A DNA stretch of 64,000 bases from CAZADA01 sp964568975 (GCA_964568975.1 CAZMSO010000016.1:1-64000); one strand, 5' to 3'. Positions 46,475 through 59,490 are shown, counted from the first letter of the stretch. Notes: generated by a model from the letters alone, not told the origin. Translations and numbers: made by a program.

Positions 46475-46978
46475 TTAGGTGTCCTCGTCGTCGAGCACCA
46501 CGACGCTGTCGCCGGTCGCTTCGACTTCGATGTCGATGGCGAGGCCGTCCGCGTCCACGCCCTCGAACTCATAGACCGTCGTCTCGCCACGTTCGCTGCG
46601 CTCAACGGAGGTCGGCTCGAAATCGCTGATCGCAATGGCGAGGGCTTCGCGCACGGGTTCGGGCACGGTCTCGAAGGGGATCACAACCTCCACCTCAAGG
46701 ACGTTCCACGTGACTTGGGCGTCCTCAGCGATGGCCACATCCACTTCGACCACTTCGCCATTATCGCGAGCGCCAGCGAACTCCAGCGTCACCACGCCGT
46801 CTTCGACTTCCACATCCACCGTTTGGAACAACACGTCCGGCGCCGCCGCCATCGCCGCGTCCAGCGCCGCGGCCGGGGCCTCGTTCAGCGGAAACACGAG
46901 TTCGTCTTGCGCTGACGCCGCGGCGCTCGCCGCCAACGCCGCGGCCGCCGCCGTCGCCACACCCCACGCCTGTCGCAT
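46475..46978 (-). CDS. Acidic periplasmic PepSY-like protein
   Basis: 167 residues. Signal peptide ends AASAAASAQ; the mature part is strongly acidic. Two similar stretches are visible: one around VLFQTVDVEVEDGVVTLEF and another VPEPVREALAIAISDFEPTSVER...YEFEGVDADGLAIDIEVEATG, the latter resembling PepSY-like (DUF2874-type) domains. PepSY-like proteins are periplasmic and of unclear function. The ATG at 46978 follows GGGGAGA at six bases. Confidence 0.6.
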   Translation of the reverse strand: MRQAWGVATAAAAALAASAAASAQDELVFPLNEAPAAALDAAMAAAPDVLFQTVDVEVEDGVVTLEFAGARDNGEVVEVDVAIAEDAQVTWNVLEVEVVIPFETVPEPVREALAIAISDFEPTSVERSERGETTVYEFEGVDADGLAIDIEVEATGDSVVVLDDEDT

Positions 46979-47160
46979 GATACATCTCCCCAACGGTTTC
47001 AGTGCCAGGTCCCCGCCCCGCGTCCCCGGTGCGAGTTCATCCCTTCGTTAACGAGGTAACATGACGTCAAGTGAAGCGCGACACAATTTGATCGACGCGG
47101 ATCCGTGACGGTCAAACGCGGAGATACCCCGCCGCGCACGGCGACTTTCTCGCCGGCTCA

Positions 47161-47169
47161 TGCTATAAT
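47161..47169 (+). promoter_or_regulatory. Extended -10 promoter element
   Basis: TGCTATAAT is a perfect extended -10 (TGn plus TATAAT) placed 37 bases before the ATG at 47206. No good -35 is seen at 17 bases; the extended -10 may compensate. Confidence 0.55.
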
Positions 47170-47205
47170 CCGCGCGCTTTGCGTGCACGGAGGAGACGGC
47201 CGCAC

Positions 47206-47667
47206 ATGCGAACCCAGCGTTATGACTTCGACACTCTGATTGTGGAGGATCATCCGTGGTTGTTCGTCGTCGCCATGACGGCGGTTGGCGCAGTCCTTTG
47301 GCTGACGGTGGACCTCGCGGCGCCGGGCCCCGATTGGCTGCTGCCCCTGTGGACGACGTTGGCGGCGCTTGCTGTCGCCGGCTTCACCCGCGTGACGATC
47401 GACCGCGATGAAGGCCAGGCGGTGTGGACGCAACGCCGCCTGGGCGTGTGGGTGCGCAAGCGCCGTGCGCCCATCGCCGACATCGAAGAAGTGCTGGAGG
47501 GGGCTGCGCCCCTGCTTCGGTTCACCGCCCAAAGCGGACGGGCCAGCTGGCCCCTGTCGACAGTGCGCGCCTCTCTCGGCCTCAACGCTAACGCCGTGGC
47601 GAACATCCGCGCGTTTCTGCACCACACCCGCGCGCGCGTGGACGGAGACGACACCGCCAACGCATAA
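47206..47667 (+). CDS. Small membrane protein, unknown
   Basis: 153 residues with two adjacent membrane helices (about residues 18-65). A soluble part of about 85 residues follows: FTRVTIDRDEGQAVWTQRRLGVW, RRAPIADIEEVLEG, TASWPLSTVRAS-like (GRASWPLSTVRAS). The arrangement, two helices then a small beta-rich domain, recalls bacterial PH-like membrane proteins but I cannot assign it. GGAGGAG precedes the ATG. A promoter is visible upstream. Confidence 0.6.
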   Translation: MRTQRYDFDTLIVEDHPWLFVVAMTAVGAVLWLTVDLAAPGPDWLLPLWTTLAALAVAGFTRVTIDRDEGQAVWTQRRLGVWVRKRRAPIADIEEVLEGAAPLLRFTAQSGRASWPLSTVRASLGLNANAVANIRAFLHHTRARVDGDDTANA

Positions 47668-47701
47668 GCGCGCGTCGGCGAGCGCGTTCTGAGTCCAGCG
47701 C

Positions 47702-48601
47702 TTAGGCGGGATGGGGATCAGCCGGCGGCTCCTGCGGGAAAGGGGGCTGGGCGGTCCCCGCCAGTTCGCGCGCGCGGGCGAACGCCGCTCGCAGGGCCGC
47801 GTCGTCCCCCGCCGTCCAGACACGGCCCTCAAGCGGATGCGCCTCACCAAGCGGAAATCGCCTTTGAAACGCCGACGCCACGGTGACGGTCCGCGCGTCA
47901 TACCCGCCGGATTCCGCCACCCCATAGCCGAAAGCGAGCAACCGGCGCTGCAGAGCGCGCACCGCCGGTCCTGCGTCCCCCGTGCGCAGGAGGGGCGTGC
48001 GATCGGCCGCCGTCAGCCGCAGCCCGGCGCTGAGCGCCAGCCCGCGTTGGTCCAAGGCGAGCCAGGGAAAATGCTCGCCGGGGTCGATTTTGCGCCCAGG
48101 AGCGACGTCGCTGTGGCCGACAACGCGCCACGGCGGCACGCGGCGGCGCGCGGCGATGTCCGCCACCAACGCGACGACGGCCGCGATCTGGGCTTCGGGG
48201 TAAGGCGGCGGGCGCCCGCGGGCGTCGGGAAACTCGTGGCCGCCATTGACGATTTCAATGCCGATGGAACGCGCATTGATGTTTGCAGCGCCGGCCCAAA
48301 AGGCGACGCCCGCATGCCAGGCGCGCTGATCCTCCGCCACAAGCTGAAACACGCGCCCGTCGGTCTCCACCACGTAATGGGCGCTTACGCGTGCGAGTTC
48401 CTGATCCAGCGCCCCATCGCGGTGGGCGGGCGCAAGCGCGGACGCGTAGGCGCCCAATCGCGGGGCCGGATCACACAAACGCCGCAGCGCCGCCGCGCCG
48501 TCGGCCATGCCCGTGTAGTGCAACACAACAAGATCGACCGCCGCGCCCCCGCGTTCATCCCAATTGGGCGAGGGCGCCTGCTCCACCCTTGGCGCGCTCA
48601 C
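47702..48601 (-). CDS. N-acetylmuramoyl-L-alanine amidase, AmiD-like
   Basis: 299 residues. Amidase_2 domain with zinc ligands in VVLHYTG, RAWHAGVAFW and GHSDVAPGRKIDPG, followed by GEHFPW. The C-terminal third is a peptidoglycan-binding domain (RTGDAGPAVRALQRRLLAFGYG). It cleaves the bond between MurNAc and stem peptides, likely in muropeptide recycling. The GTG at 48601 overlaps the preceding transporter's stop (GTGA). No signal peptide is visible, so location is uncertain. Confidence 0.9.
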   Translation of the reverse strand: MSAPRVEQAPSPNWDERGGAAVDLVVLHYTGMADGAAALRRLCDPAPRLGAYASALAPAHRDGALDQELARVSAHYVVETDGRVFQLVAEDQRAWHAGVAFWAGAANINARSIGIEIVNGGHEFPDARGRPPPYPEAQIAAVVALVADIAARRRVPPWRVVGHSDVAPGRKIDPGEHFPWLALDQRGLALSAGLRLTAADRTPLLRTGDAGPAVRALQRRLLAFGYGVAESGGYDARTVTVASAFQRRFPLGEAHPLEGRVWTAGDDAALRAAFARARELAGTAQPPFPQEPPADPHPA

Positions 48602-49557
48602 GGCGTGGGTCCCGGCGCGGGCTTTGGGACGGGCTTTGGAACAGCGTGAGCGGCGGTCTCGGGACGGGGCGGCGCCTTTGGGCGCGCGGCCATCACCGCT
48701 ACCCCGCCGAGCGTCAAAAGCGCGCCCAACATCAAGCGGGGCGTGAGCGGGTCGTGCAAGATCGTCACGCCGAACACCATGGCCCACAAGGGCGCCGTCA
48801 ACCCCAACGGCGCCACAAGGGAGGCGTCATAGCGGCGCAACAAAAAGTAATACGCGCCGTGGCCGAACATCGCCGCGCCAATGGCGACATAAGCGATCGC
48901 GGCCCACAACCCCCAGCCTCCGGCCGCTAAGGCCGCGGCCTGGCCCGTTTCCGTGAGCGCCGACGCCGCGAGCATCGGCCCGGCCGACCACGCCGCCACC
49001 CAGGCCTGCATGCGCAACGCGCCAGGGGGGTCTTTCAGCTGCTTCACCAGGATGGAGCCCGTCGCCGCCGCCAGCGCCGCGCCTGCGACAAGCGCCAGGC
49101 CGATGGAGAGCGCAAACGCATCGGGCCGGTACGCGATGGCCGCCACCCCCGCAAACGCCATCGCAATGCCGATTCCGCGACGCACGCCCACCCGCTCGCC
49201 TAACGCCAGGACAGACAAGATCACCGTCAGAGGCGCCGTCAATTGGATCGCCACCGCCGCCGCGGAGGGCGTCGCGCGCTCAAGGCCCCAATACATCAAA
49301 GCGAAGTGGGCGACGCCGAACGCCATAGCGATCAGCGCCACGCGCCCCCACTCCCGCGGAATCGGGCGCAGCAAGGGCGCGAGCACCAGGGCGACGAACA
49401 CAAACCGCACCGCGGCGAAGAATAACGGCGGCGCGCCCGTAAACGCGGCGCTCGCGCCCTCGCCCGCCCAGCCCGCCAGGGCCCACTTCGTCACCACGAA
49501 GTTAAAGCCCCAAATCACGCCCACAGCGTTGATGAGAAGAAGATCGCGCCCGCTCAT
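48598..49557 (-). CDS. EamA/DMT-family transporter
   Basis: 319 residues with about ten membrane segments in two EamA repeats. Typical are the opening INAVGVIWGFNFVVTKWAL, FAVRFVFVALVLAPLLRP-like segment, and VAPLGLTAPLWAMVFGVTIL. A Pro-Lys repeat tail (AVPKPVPKPAPGP) ends the protein. Substrate unknown; many export amino acids. Coupled to the amidase gene by overlapping stop and start. Confidence 0.88.
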   Translation of the reverse strand: MSGRDLLLINAVGVIWGFNFVVTKWALAGWAGEGASAAFTGAPPLFFAAVRFVFVALVLAPLLRPIPREWGRVALIAMAFGVAHFALMYWGLERATPSAAAVAIQLTAPLTVILSVLALGERVGVRRGIGIAMAFAGVAAIAYRPDAFALSIGLALVAGAALAAATGSILVKQLKDPPGALRMQAWVAAWSAGPMLAASALTETGQAAALAAGGWGLWAAIAYVAIGAAMFGHGAYYFLLRRYDASLVAPLGLTAPLWAMVFGVTILHDPLTPRLMLGALLTLGGVAVMAARPKAPPRPETAAHAVPKPVPKPAPGPTP

Positions 49558-49610
49558 GGCGCGCGGTGTAGCATGGACGCGCCGTCAACCCAGCCGTCCA
49601 GCGCTGCAGA

Positions 49611-49934
49611 TCAATTCGCGCCCACGTCGCCGCGCAGATCCACTGTCCAGCCCTGAGGCCCGCGGCGCGCGTCAAGCACCGCGGGGCCGTCGCGGCGCGC
49701 GCGCTCACCGCCGCGCAGCGCTTTCGACACCAGCCACACCAGCGCCACAATAAGCCCGAGAACCGCCGCGACGGCGAACGCCGACACCGCCACAATCAGC
49801 CCCACAGCGCCAATCAGCACCACAAACGCGACCGCCGCCGCGGCCAAAACCGACCGCCGCAAGGCGACGCCCGCCGCCTGCGCCCGGCGCGTCCAGGAGG
49901 GTTCACGATCGTGCTCATGCATGTTCGACGTCAT
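49611..49934 (-). CDS. Small membrane protein, unknown
   Basis: 107 residues. A charged N-terminus, two closely spaced hydrophobic stretches (about residues 28-70) and a basic tail. No family recognised. It precedes the EamA gene by 53 bases on the same strand and may be co-transcribed. Confidence 0.5.
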   Translation of the reverse strand: MTSNMHEHDREPSWTRRAQAAGVALRRSVLAAAAVAFVVLIGAVGLIVAVSAFAVAAVLGLIVALVWLVSKALRGGERARRDGPAVLDARRGPQGWTVDLRGDVGAN

Positions 49935-50051
49935 GGGTCCTCCACCATTCGCCGCCGGATGCGGCTTCGCCTGCGCTGATAGGACGCGCGATCCTTAAAG
50001 GTTGTTCCTTCATCGGGCGGCGTCAATCGTTTCACGCCGCAGCTTAAAGCG

Positions 50052-50774
50052 CTAACGCCTGTCTGCGGTTAATCCGCGTTCGCGTCGTACAGCCTCATAC
50101 GCGGCGTTCACGGCCGCCATTTTTTCGTGGGCCAAGGTGATCGCGCTCAACGGCATGCCCCGACCGGCGAAGCGATCGGGATGATTCGCCGCCGCCATGC
50201 GCCGATACGCCCGCCGCAAATCACTGTCGCTGATGTCAGGATCCACGCCGAGCACAAGATAAGGATCGTCCGCGGCGCGGCCAAGCCAGCTGGCTTTGAC
50301 GCGCGCGAATTCGCGCTCGGAAAAGCCAAACAGCTCCGCGACCCGCGCGAGATAGGCAAGCTCCTCCTCCGTGACGCGGCCGTCAGCGGCGGCGATGTGG
50401 AACAAGCCGTCGAGCACGTCCTCCATCAAGCAGGGATAAGCCCGCCACCGCCGCGCCAACCGCGCGGCGTAGCTTTCAAAGCCCAAGGTGGTTTGGCCGG
50501 CGCGCGCGAAGGCGCGCTCCGCGCGGGCGGCGTCCGCCCCCTCAGCCTGGAACACGTCGCGGAAGGCGCGCTCCTCCTCCGCCGTCACAAGGCCGTCGGC
50601 TTTCGCAAGCTTCGCGCCCAAGGCGATCACGGCGAGCGTAAACTCGGTGTCCCGGCCAGCGCGGTCGCGCGGGCACTCCTCGTCCTCCGGCGCCAGCGCG
50701 GCCGGGTCCGGCACATGCGGATCGACGCGACGGGCGCGCTCGACGAACCCCGAGAGCTGACGCCAAAGTCCCAT
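50052..50774 (-). CDS. djlA: DjlA-like J-domain protein with TerB domain
   Basis: 240 residues. The middle part is a TerB-like helical domain (EFTLAVIALGAKLAKADGLVTAEEERAF) with the acidic D-G-x-V motif twice. The C-terminus is a J-domain (DPYLVLGVDP, ANHPDRF with the HPD triad). Together this is the DjlA arrangement, although no N-terminal membrane segment is visible. It would act as a DnaK co-chaperone. Divergent from the 5-oxoprolinase gene. Confidence 0.85.
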   Translation of the reverse strand: MGLWRQLSGFVERARRVDPHVPDPAALAPEDEECPRDRAGRDTEFTLAVIALGAKLAKADGLVTAEEERAFRDVFQAEGADAARAERAFARAGQTTLGFESYAARLARRWRAYPCLMEDVLDGLFHIAAADGRVTEEELAYLARVAELFGFSEREFARVKASWLGRAADDPYLVLGVDPDISDSDLRRAYRRMAAANHPDRFAGRGMPLSAITLAHEKMAAVNAAYEAVRRERGLTADRR

Positions 50775-50862
50775 ATCCTCATGGTACCTCTATCAGAGTG
50801 TCTGAAAAGCGGCGATTTCGTCTCCTCGACCTTCCGCCGCCGCCAGCCTGCGGAGACCCTTG

Positions 50863-54456
<3,594 letters not shown>

Positions 54457-54509
54457 CGCGCGCGACGGCGCCGTTCAACGATGTGGGCGGCGCGGCGATG
54501 TGGGCGGGC

Positions 54510-56300
54510 TCACATGCGGTAGCGCGCCACCAGCTGGACGCGTTCATCCTGCTCCAAGGTCCGCGGATCCTCGCCCTCCTCATACTCTAAGCCGAGGGAG
54601 AAGCGATCGCCCGGCAGCAGCACATTCAGCTCGCTTTGAAAGAGTGCAGCGTCGGCGAGCGCGCCTTGCGTCACGTCATCGCGCAGCCGGTAAGACGTCA
54701 GCCAGCGCAAGCGGCTGCCCGTGCTCGCGAACACGCCGTTGAAGTGCATGTTCAATTCGAAATCCCCGCCAATGCGGACATACCGGTCAATGTCCTCCAA
54801 AGGCAGCGTGTCGCCGGGCTCAAACACCTCCGCATAATCCACCGCCGGAGAGGCGATGACTTGCATGTAGGGCGAAATGGCGCGGCGGATCAGCGGCAAT
54901 TGCTGAAACCCCGGCACGGGAAACGTGGTGCGCGGGTCGCCAATGAGGCCCACGCTGGGCGTGAACAGGACTTGGGCGCGGGCGAAGGCGGATTCAAAAC
55001 TCGTGTCCGTCACCCACTCCAGCGACACCGGCGCTTGAATGCGCACGCGGCTGGCCTTGTAGGTTCGCCCGCCATGATCAATGGCGTCGTCAATCGTGAC
55101 GGCCGCGCACTGATCGCCGCCGCGCATCGCGCGCTCCTCACAAATTTCACGGCTGCGCGCACGCCCGCGCTCAAGAAAAGACGACACCTCAAACCCGACA
55201 GAGACGAAATCCACGTCGACGTCCGTGGTGTCGTCCTCCTCGTCGATGATGGCGCGCCGCTTGACCGCCAGGTAAGGGCGCACCTCAGTGCCGGACAAAC
55301 GGTAAGTGAAGTCCCGCTCAGGCGTTGTCGAGAAGTGTTCAAAGAAGTCGCGGTTCACTTGCTCAGGGGTGTACGCAGACCAGGGCGTGGGCACCGACCA
55401 GGGGTCGACAGACACCGCAAATTCCCAGTCCCAAATCTGGGTGTTGCTTTCATTGTTGAGGCTGACCGCCAGACCCGCGCCTTTGCGCTGGGACACGGGA
55501 CGGTCGACATCGCGTTCAGTCGCTCCCACGCGCAAGCTCCGGCGTACATGCCTAATCGGCCCGCCCTCGCCCCGCGCGCGCTCGACGCTCAGGAATTCTT
55601 CGCGCCCGCGGGGGCAGCTGGCGAGGATCCGAAAGCGGCCATGGCGGTCGCCGATTAAGTTCTCCGCCCAACTGTCCGGGGCGTTGAGCACTTGCGACAA
55701 GAATGAGTTCTCATACTGCTTGTGGCGCGCGAAAATCAGCTGCTCTGTGTGGCGCAGCTCCACGCGCCGGCCGTCCTCAGCTGTCCAGGAGAGGATGGAA
55801 TCATCGCGGTCCTCGCCGTCTTCCAGCGTGAACATGCGCGCGAGCGCCCGCGCCATGCGGCTGATGGCGTCGGTCTCAAGGTCGGGGTCCGTTTCGCCAC
55901 GTTGATCGGCGGCGCGCAAGGCGCGCATGCGCGCGCCCACCGCGGCGCCGAGCCAGCGTCGAAACTCATTCTGGCCGTAAATCCGATCGCGGGACCCCTC
56001 CACCGGGACGAGATATGCGCGCACCAGGGCCTGCACGAGGCGGCGGCTTGGATAGGTCGCCACGTCGCGCCCGTCCGCCTGCGCCTCGGGCGTGCATTCG
56101 GGTCGGTTCTCCGGCGACAAATCGCGCCAGAGCGTCTCAAGTGGGTGGACCGGCGCACGCGCCGGCTCGATGGCCGACGCCTCGGCGGAAGGCTCCTGCG
56201 GCTGGGCCGCCGCCATTGGCGCGGCGCCCGCGAGCCACACAAGAACGGCAAGGGCGGCGCCGCCGTGATCGATGCGCATTTTCACGATCACACTCCGCAT
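54510..56300 (-). CDS. Probable outer-membrane beta-barrel protein, unknown
   Basis: 596 residues. The signal peptide ends APMAAAQ. The N-terminal third is helical and charged; the C-terminal 350 residues are strand-like, alternate polar and hydrophobic residues, and close with RFSLGLEYEEGEDPRT...VQLVARYRM, similar to barrel ends though the last residue is Met, not Phe. I considered OMPLA, but its Asn-His-Ser active-site motif is absent. Cysteine pairs occur in the middle (CEERAMRGGDQC). Start could be ATG at 56300 or 56279. Confidence 0.55.
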   Translation of the reverse strand: MRSVIVKMRIDHGGAALAVLVWLAGAAPMAAAQPQEPSAEASAIEPARAPVHPLETLWRDLSPENRPECTPEAQADGRDVATYPSRRLVQALVRAYLVPVEGSRDRIYGQNEFRRWLGAAVGARMRALRAADQRGETDPDLETDAISRMARALARMFTLEDGEDRDDSILSWTAEDGRRVELRHTEQLIFARHKQYENSFLSQVLNAPDSWAENLIGDRHGRFRILASCPRGREEFLSVERARGEGGPIRHVRRSLRVGATERDVDRPVSQRKGAGLAVSLNNESNTQIWDWEFAVSVDPWSVPTPWSAYTPEQVNRDFFEHFSTTPERDFTYRLSGTEVRPYLAVKRRAIIDEEDDTTDVDVDFVSVGFEVSSFLERGRARSREICEERAMRGGDQCAAVTIDDAIDHGGRTYKASRVRIQAPVSLEWVTDTSFESAFARAQVLFTPSVGLIGDPRTTFPVPGFQQLPLIRRAISPYMQVIASPAVDYAEVFEPGDTLPLEDIDRYVRIGGDFELNMHFNGVFASTGSRLRWLTSYRLRDDVTQGALADAALFQSELNVLLPGDRFSLGLEYEEGEDPRTLEQDERVQLVARYRM

Positions 56301-56558
56301 TCGCCCGCAGGCGCGCCGCCAGGGCTGACGCCGCGCCGCGCCGAGGACCGACGCTATGACAGCGCGCGCGGCGCAGGCGCGGGGCGTTTCGCTGTTTGGT
56401 CGCGGCCGCCGTCATCGCGAATCAGCCCGACCTCGCACCAGAGACACCGCGCAAACGCGACGCTTTCATGGCTCGATTCGTCCTAACAGGAGGCTGCGCG
56501 CGGGCCGCAGGATTGGCGTAAGTTTGACGTGAACGTAAGCGGCAGATATGCGTTTGGG

Positions 56559-57572
56559 ATGTCTGATGTGGCACCACCCAGCGCGTCATCCAGCGCCGAC
56601 GCCGCGACCCGCGACACGCACACCTTTCCCCTCGCGCACCTGAACGGCGCGCCGGCGCCCGCGCCGGCGTGGTTTGACGCCGCCCTCGCCGCGCCGCGCA
56701 CTGACGGCGTCGTGGAGGTGGAGGGCGCGCGCATCGCCTGGCGGCGGTGGGTGCCGGAAAACCGCGACACGCCGAAGCGCGGCCTTGTGTTTGTGCATGG
56801 CGGCCTCGCGCATTTGGGATGGTGGGATTTCATCGCGCCCTTTTTCACGGACGCCTGGACGCCGATGGCGCTCTCATTATCGGGCATGGGGGCGTCTGAT
56901 CATCGCGACGTCTATCGCAGCGCCTGTTATGTCGCTGAAGTGGTGGCGGCCGCGCGCGCGGGCGGCGTTATGACGGACGCCATGGCCGAGGCGGACAAGC
57001 CGGTGCTGATCGGCCATTCCTTCGGCGCCATCGTCTCCATGGCGGTGGCGGCGGCTGCGGGTGATCACTTTGGCGGGGCTGTGCTGATGGACATTCCCGT
57101 CACACCGCCCAAGGTGGAAGGCGCTGGCGAGCCCCGCCGCCGCGGCGGGCGCGTCTACCCCACACTGGCGGACGCCCTGGCGCGGTTTCGCCTCATGCCG
57201 GATCAAGAGTGCGAGAACCTCTATCTGGTGGATCACGTCGCCCGCGGCGCGCTGCACCAGGTTGATGGACCGGACGGCGCGGGCTGGACGTGGCGGCACG
57301 ACCCCGCATTGTGGGTGAAACGCGACCGGAGCGAGCGGTTCGACCCTGTCGCCCTCATCACCGGGGCCCAGTGTCCGCTTGCGTTTGTGCGCGGCGCGCT
57401 GTCGGCCCTTGTCACGGATGAGTCCTGGGCGTTCATGGCGGCGAACTTGCCGGCCGGAGCGCCGATGGCGACGGTGCGTGAAGCGCGCCATCATGTGCTG
57501 TTGGATCAGCCGATCGCCACCGTGGCTGCGCTTGAGGGGCTGTTGGCGGCGTGGGCGCCGACGGGGCGATGA
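56559..57572 (+). CDS. Alpha/beta hydrolase
   Basis: 337 residues. Oxyanion HGG (VFVHGGLAHLGWWDFIAPF), nucleophile Ser in IGHSFGAIVSMA, acid likely in LVDHVARGALHQVDG region or nearby, and histidine in EARHHVLLDQP. It is a hydrolase of unclear substrate. The ATG at 56559 begins with MSDVAPP; a GTG at 56529 is possible. No strong ribosome site distinguishes them. Confidence 0.8.
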   Translation: MSDVAPPSASSSADAATRDTHTFPLAHLNGAPAPAPAWFDAALAAPRTDGVVEVEGARIAWRRWVPENRDTPKRGLVFVHGGLAHLGWWDFIAPFFTDAWTPMALSLSGMGASDHRDVYRSACYVAEVVAAARAGGVMTDAMAEADKPVLIGHSFGAIVSMAVAAAAGDHFGGAVLMDIPVTPPKVEGAGEPRRRGGRVYPTLADALARFRLMPDQECENLYLVDHVARGALHQVDGPDGAGWTWRHDPALWVKRDRSERFDPVALITGAQCPLAFVRGALSALVTDESWAFMAANLPAGAPMATVREARHHVLLDQPIATVAALEGLLAAWAPTGR

Positions 57573-57717
57573 GCCGGCCGCGGCCGGGTGGGCGCGGAAA
57601 ATCACGGCATGTGATGGGCTTCAGCGGGCACCGGAAACCGCGCGTCAAGCACAGGGCTCTCTTGATGGCGCGCGGAGCGCGTGCTAGCGCGCTCGGCGAT
57701 TGAGGATGGGAGGCCCC

Positions 57718-58026
57718 ATGACAGCCCCAAACGATTACGCCCGCGGCGGCATGGATGTGTCGGAGCAGACGCGCACGTTCAATGGATTTATGCGTGTGAC
57801 TGTGTGGGCGTCGGCGTTGACGGCCGTGGCGGTGTTGTATCTGACCCTCGTGTTCGCCGCGGGCGCGCCGGCTTTCGGCGCGTTGGCCGTCGCTGTGGTC
57901 GCGGCGTTGGCGGCCGGGTTCGGCTTACGCTTGTCGATTGCGTGGTATGTGACGGTGGCCGTGATGACCGTCGCCGCGATCGCGATGACGGGTTTTGTGG
58001 TTGTGCTGCGCGCGGCGATGGGCTGA
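57718..58026 (+). CDS. aa3-type cytochrome c oxidase subunit IV
   Basis: 102 residues. The N-terminal ARGGMDVSEQTRTFNGFM motif is diagnostic of bacterial aa3-type oxidase subunit IV (COX4_pro_2). The chain then has three hydrophobic stretches, more than the single helix in the best-known members, so part may be an added membrane extension. The ATG at 57718 follows GGGAGG. It precedes pntAA by 42 bases, a known alphaproteobacterial pairing. Confidence 0.82.
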   Translation: MTAPNDYARGGMDVSEQTRTFNGFMRVTVWASALTAVAVLYLTLVFAAGAPAFGALAVAVVAALAAGFGLRLSIAWYVTVAVMTVAAIAMTGFVVVLRAAMG

Positions 58027-58068
58027 AGCTCACCGCCACACGGACGCGCACGGAGCGGGAGTGACGCG

Positions 58069-59205
58069 ATGAATTTGGGCGTGGCGAAAGAGACCCGCGA
58101 TGGGGAGACGCGCGTCGCGGCCTCGCCTGACACTGTGAAGAAACTCATCGCCGCGGGCCATGATCTCGTTATTGAAGCCGGCGCGGGCGCGGCGTCATCG
58201 GTGTCGGACGCTGATTTCCAAGCCGCCGGCGCGCGCATCGGGTCAGCCGCCGACGCCTGGGGCGCGGATGTGGTGTTGTGCGTGCGCGGACCCACGCGCG
58301 AGCAGCTGGCTCACATGAAGCCGGGCGCGGGGCTTGTCGGTCTGCTTGAGCCTTATGACGATCGGTCGATGCTTGATGCTTACGCGTCCGCACGGGTCGA
58401 CGCGTTTGCGATGGAGTTCACGCCGCGGATCACCCGCGCGCAGTCCATGGACGCCCTCTCCTCCCAAGCCAATTTGGCCGGCTATCGCGCCGTGATTGAA
58501 GCCTCCCAAGTCTATGGCCGCGCGTTGCCGATGATGATGACGGCCGCCGGCACTGTGGCCGCTGCGAAGTGTTTCATTATGGGCGCAGGCGTCGCAGGGC
58601 TGCAGGCGATCGCCACGGCGAAGCGTTTGGGCGCGATCGTCTCCGCCACGGACGTGCGTCCCGCCGCGAAGGAGCAGGTGGAGAGCCTGGCGGCCAAATT
58701 CATTGCGGTGGAAGACGAGGAGTTCCAAGCCGCCCAGGACGCCGGCGGCTACGCCAAGGAAATGTCCGACGCATACAAACAAAAGCAAGCGGAGCTGACG
58801 GCGAGCCACATCGCGAAACAAGACATTGTCATCACCACCGCTCTGATCCCCGGCCGCCCGGCGCCGCGCTTGATCACGTCTGGGATGGTGACGTCCATGC
58901 GTCCGGGCTCCGTCATCGTGGACATCGCCACCGCCCGCGGCGGCAATGTGGAAGGTGCGGTGAAGGATCAGGTGGTGACCACGGACGGCGGCGTGACCAT
59001 CATCGGCTGGTCGAACTTGCCCGGCCGCCTGGCCGCGGACGCCTCCGCGCTTTACGCGAAAAACCTGTTCAACCTCTCCCCGCTCCTCACCGCCGATGAG
59101 GGCGCGGGCTACGCGCCCAAATGGGATGACGAGATCATTCAGGGCATGGCGTTGACCCGCGACGGCGCGGTGGTGCATCCCAACTTCGCGACAGAGACGG
59201 CGTAA
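58069..59205 (+). CDS. pntAA: NAD(P) transhydrogenase subunit alpha, part 1 (PntAA)
   Basis: 378 residues of the soluble NAD-binding domain I: VAKETRDGETRVAASPDTV, the RITRAQSMDALSSQANLAGY segment, nucleotide loop CFIMGAGVAGLQAIATAKRLGA (in part: MGAGVAGLQAIATAK), and SVIVDIATARGGNVE. The three-chain transhydrogenase normally needs membrane part PntAB and PntB. Neither follows here; the next gene is cobO on the opposite strand. They must lie elsewhere, or the operon was split. Confidence 0.93.
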   Translation: MNLGVAKETRDGETRVAASPDTVKKLIAAGHDLVIEAGAGAASSVSDADFQAAGARIGSAADAWGADVVLCVRGPTREQLAHMKPGAGLVGLLEPYDDRSMLDAYASARVDAFAMEFTPRITRAQSMDALSSQANLAGYRAVIEASQVYGRALPMMMTAAGTVAAAKCFIMGAGVAGLQAIATAKRLGAIVSATDVRPAAKEQVESLAAKFIAVEDEEFQAAQDAGGYAKEMSDAYKQKQAELTASHIAKQDIVITTALIPGRPAPRLITSGMVTSMRPGSVIVDIATARGGNVEGAVKDQVVTTDGGVTIIGWSNLPGRLAADASALYAKNLFNLSPLLTADEGAGYAPKWDDEIIQGMALTRDGAVVHPNFATETA

Positions 59206-59334
59206 GCAGCGCCGACAGACGGCAGCCCGGCCGCGGGCCCATGAAGGGGCGCGCGCATTCAAAGCCCATTGCGTGTGGATCCTCAGGGCATCACGTGTGC
59301 GCCGCCCGAGGATGACGGCGCGCCGCCACGACGC

Positions 59335-59372
59335 ACGCCGCCTCTCGGAACGCCGCCTCTGGGAACGCCGCG
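59335..59372. repeat. 15-bp tandem repeat
   Basis: ACGCCGCCTCTCGGA and ACGCCGCCTCTGGGA adjoin, followed by a partial third copy, in the 285-base gap between pntAA and cobO. The rest of that gap holds no supportable gene. Confidence 0.8.
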
Positions 59373-59490
59373 AAAAGCGGAGCGAGGATCTATGCGCCGT
59401 CGGCGGGCGCTCCATGGGTGCAGGCTCTCTGCGCTCACTCCTGAGTTCGCATGATGATCAGAGCCGAATGCGGGCCGCGGCGAAACATCC

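Noticed and set aside
54510..56300. Outer-membrane phospholipase A (PldA)
   Set aside because: The size and barrel fit loosely, but the conserved Asn-His-Ser active-site pattern is missing.
58243..59415. Minus-strand open frame of 390 codons opposite pntAA
   Set aside because: Antisense to a clear transhydrogenase gene, low-complexity basic composition, no motif.
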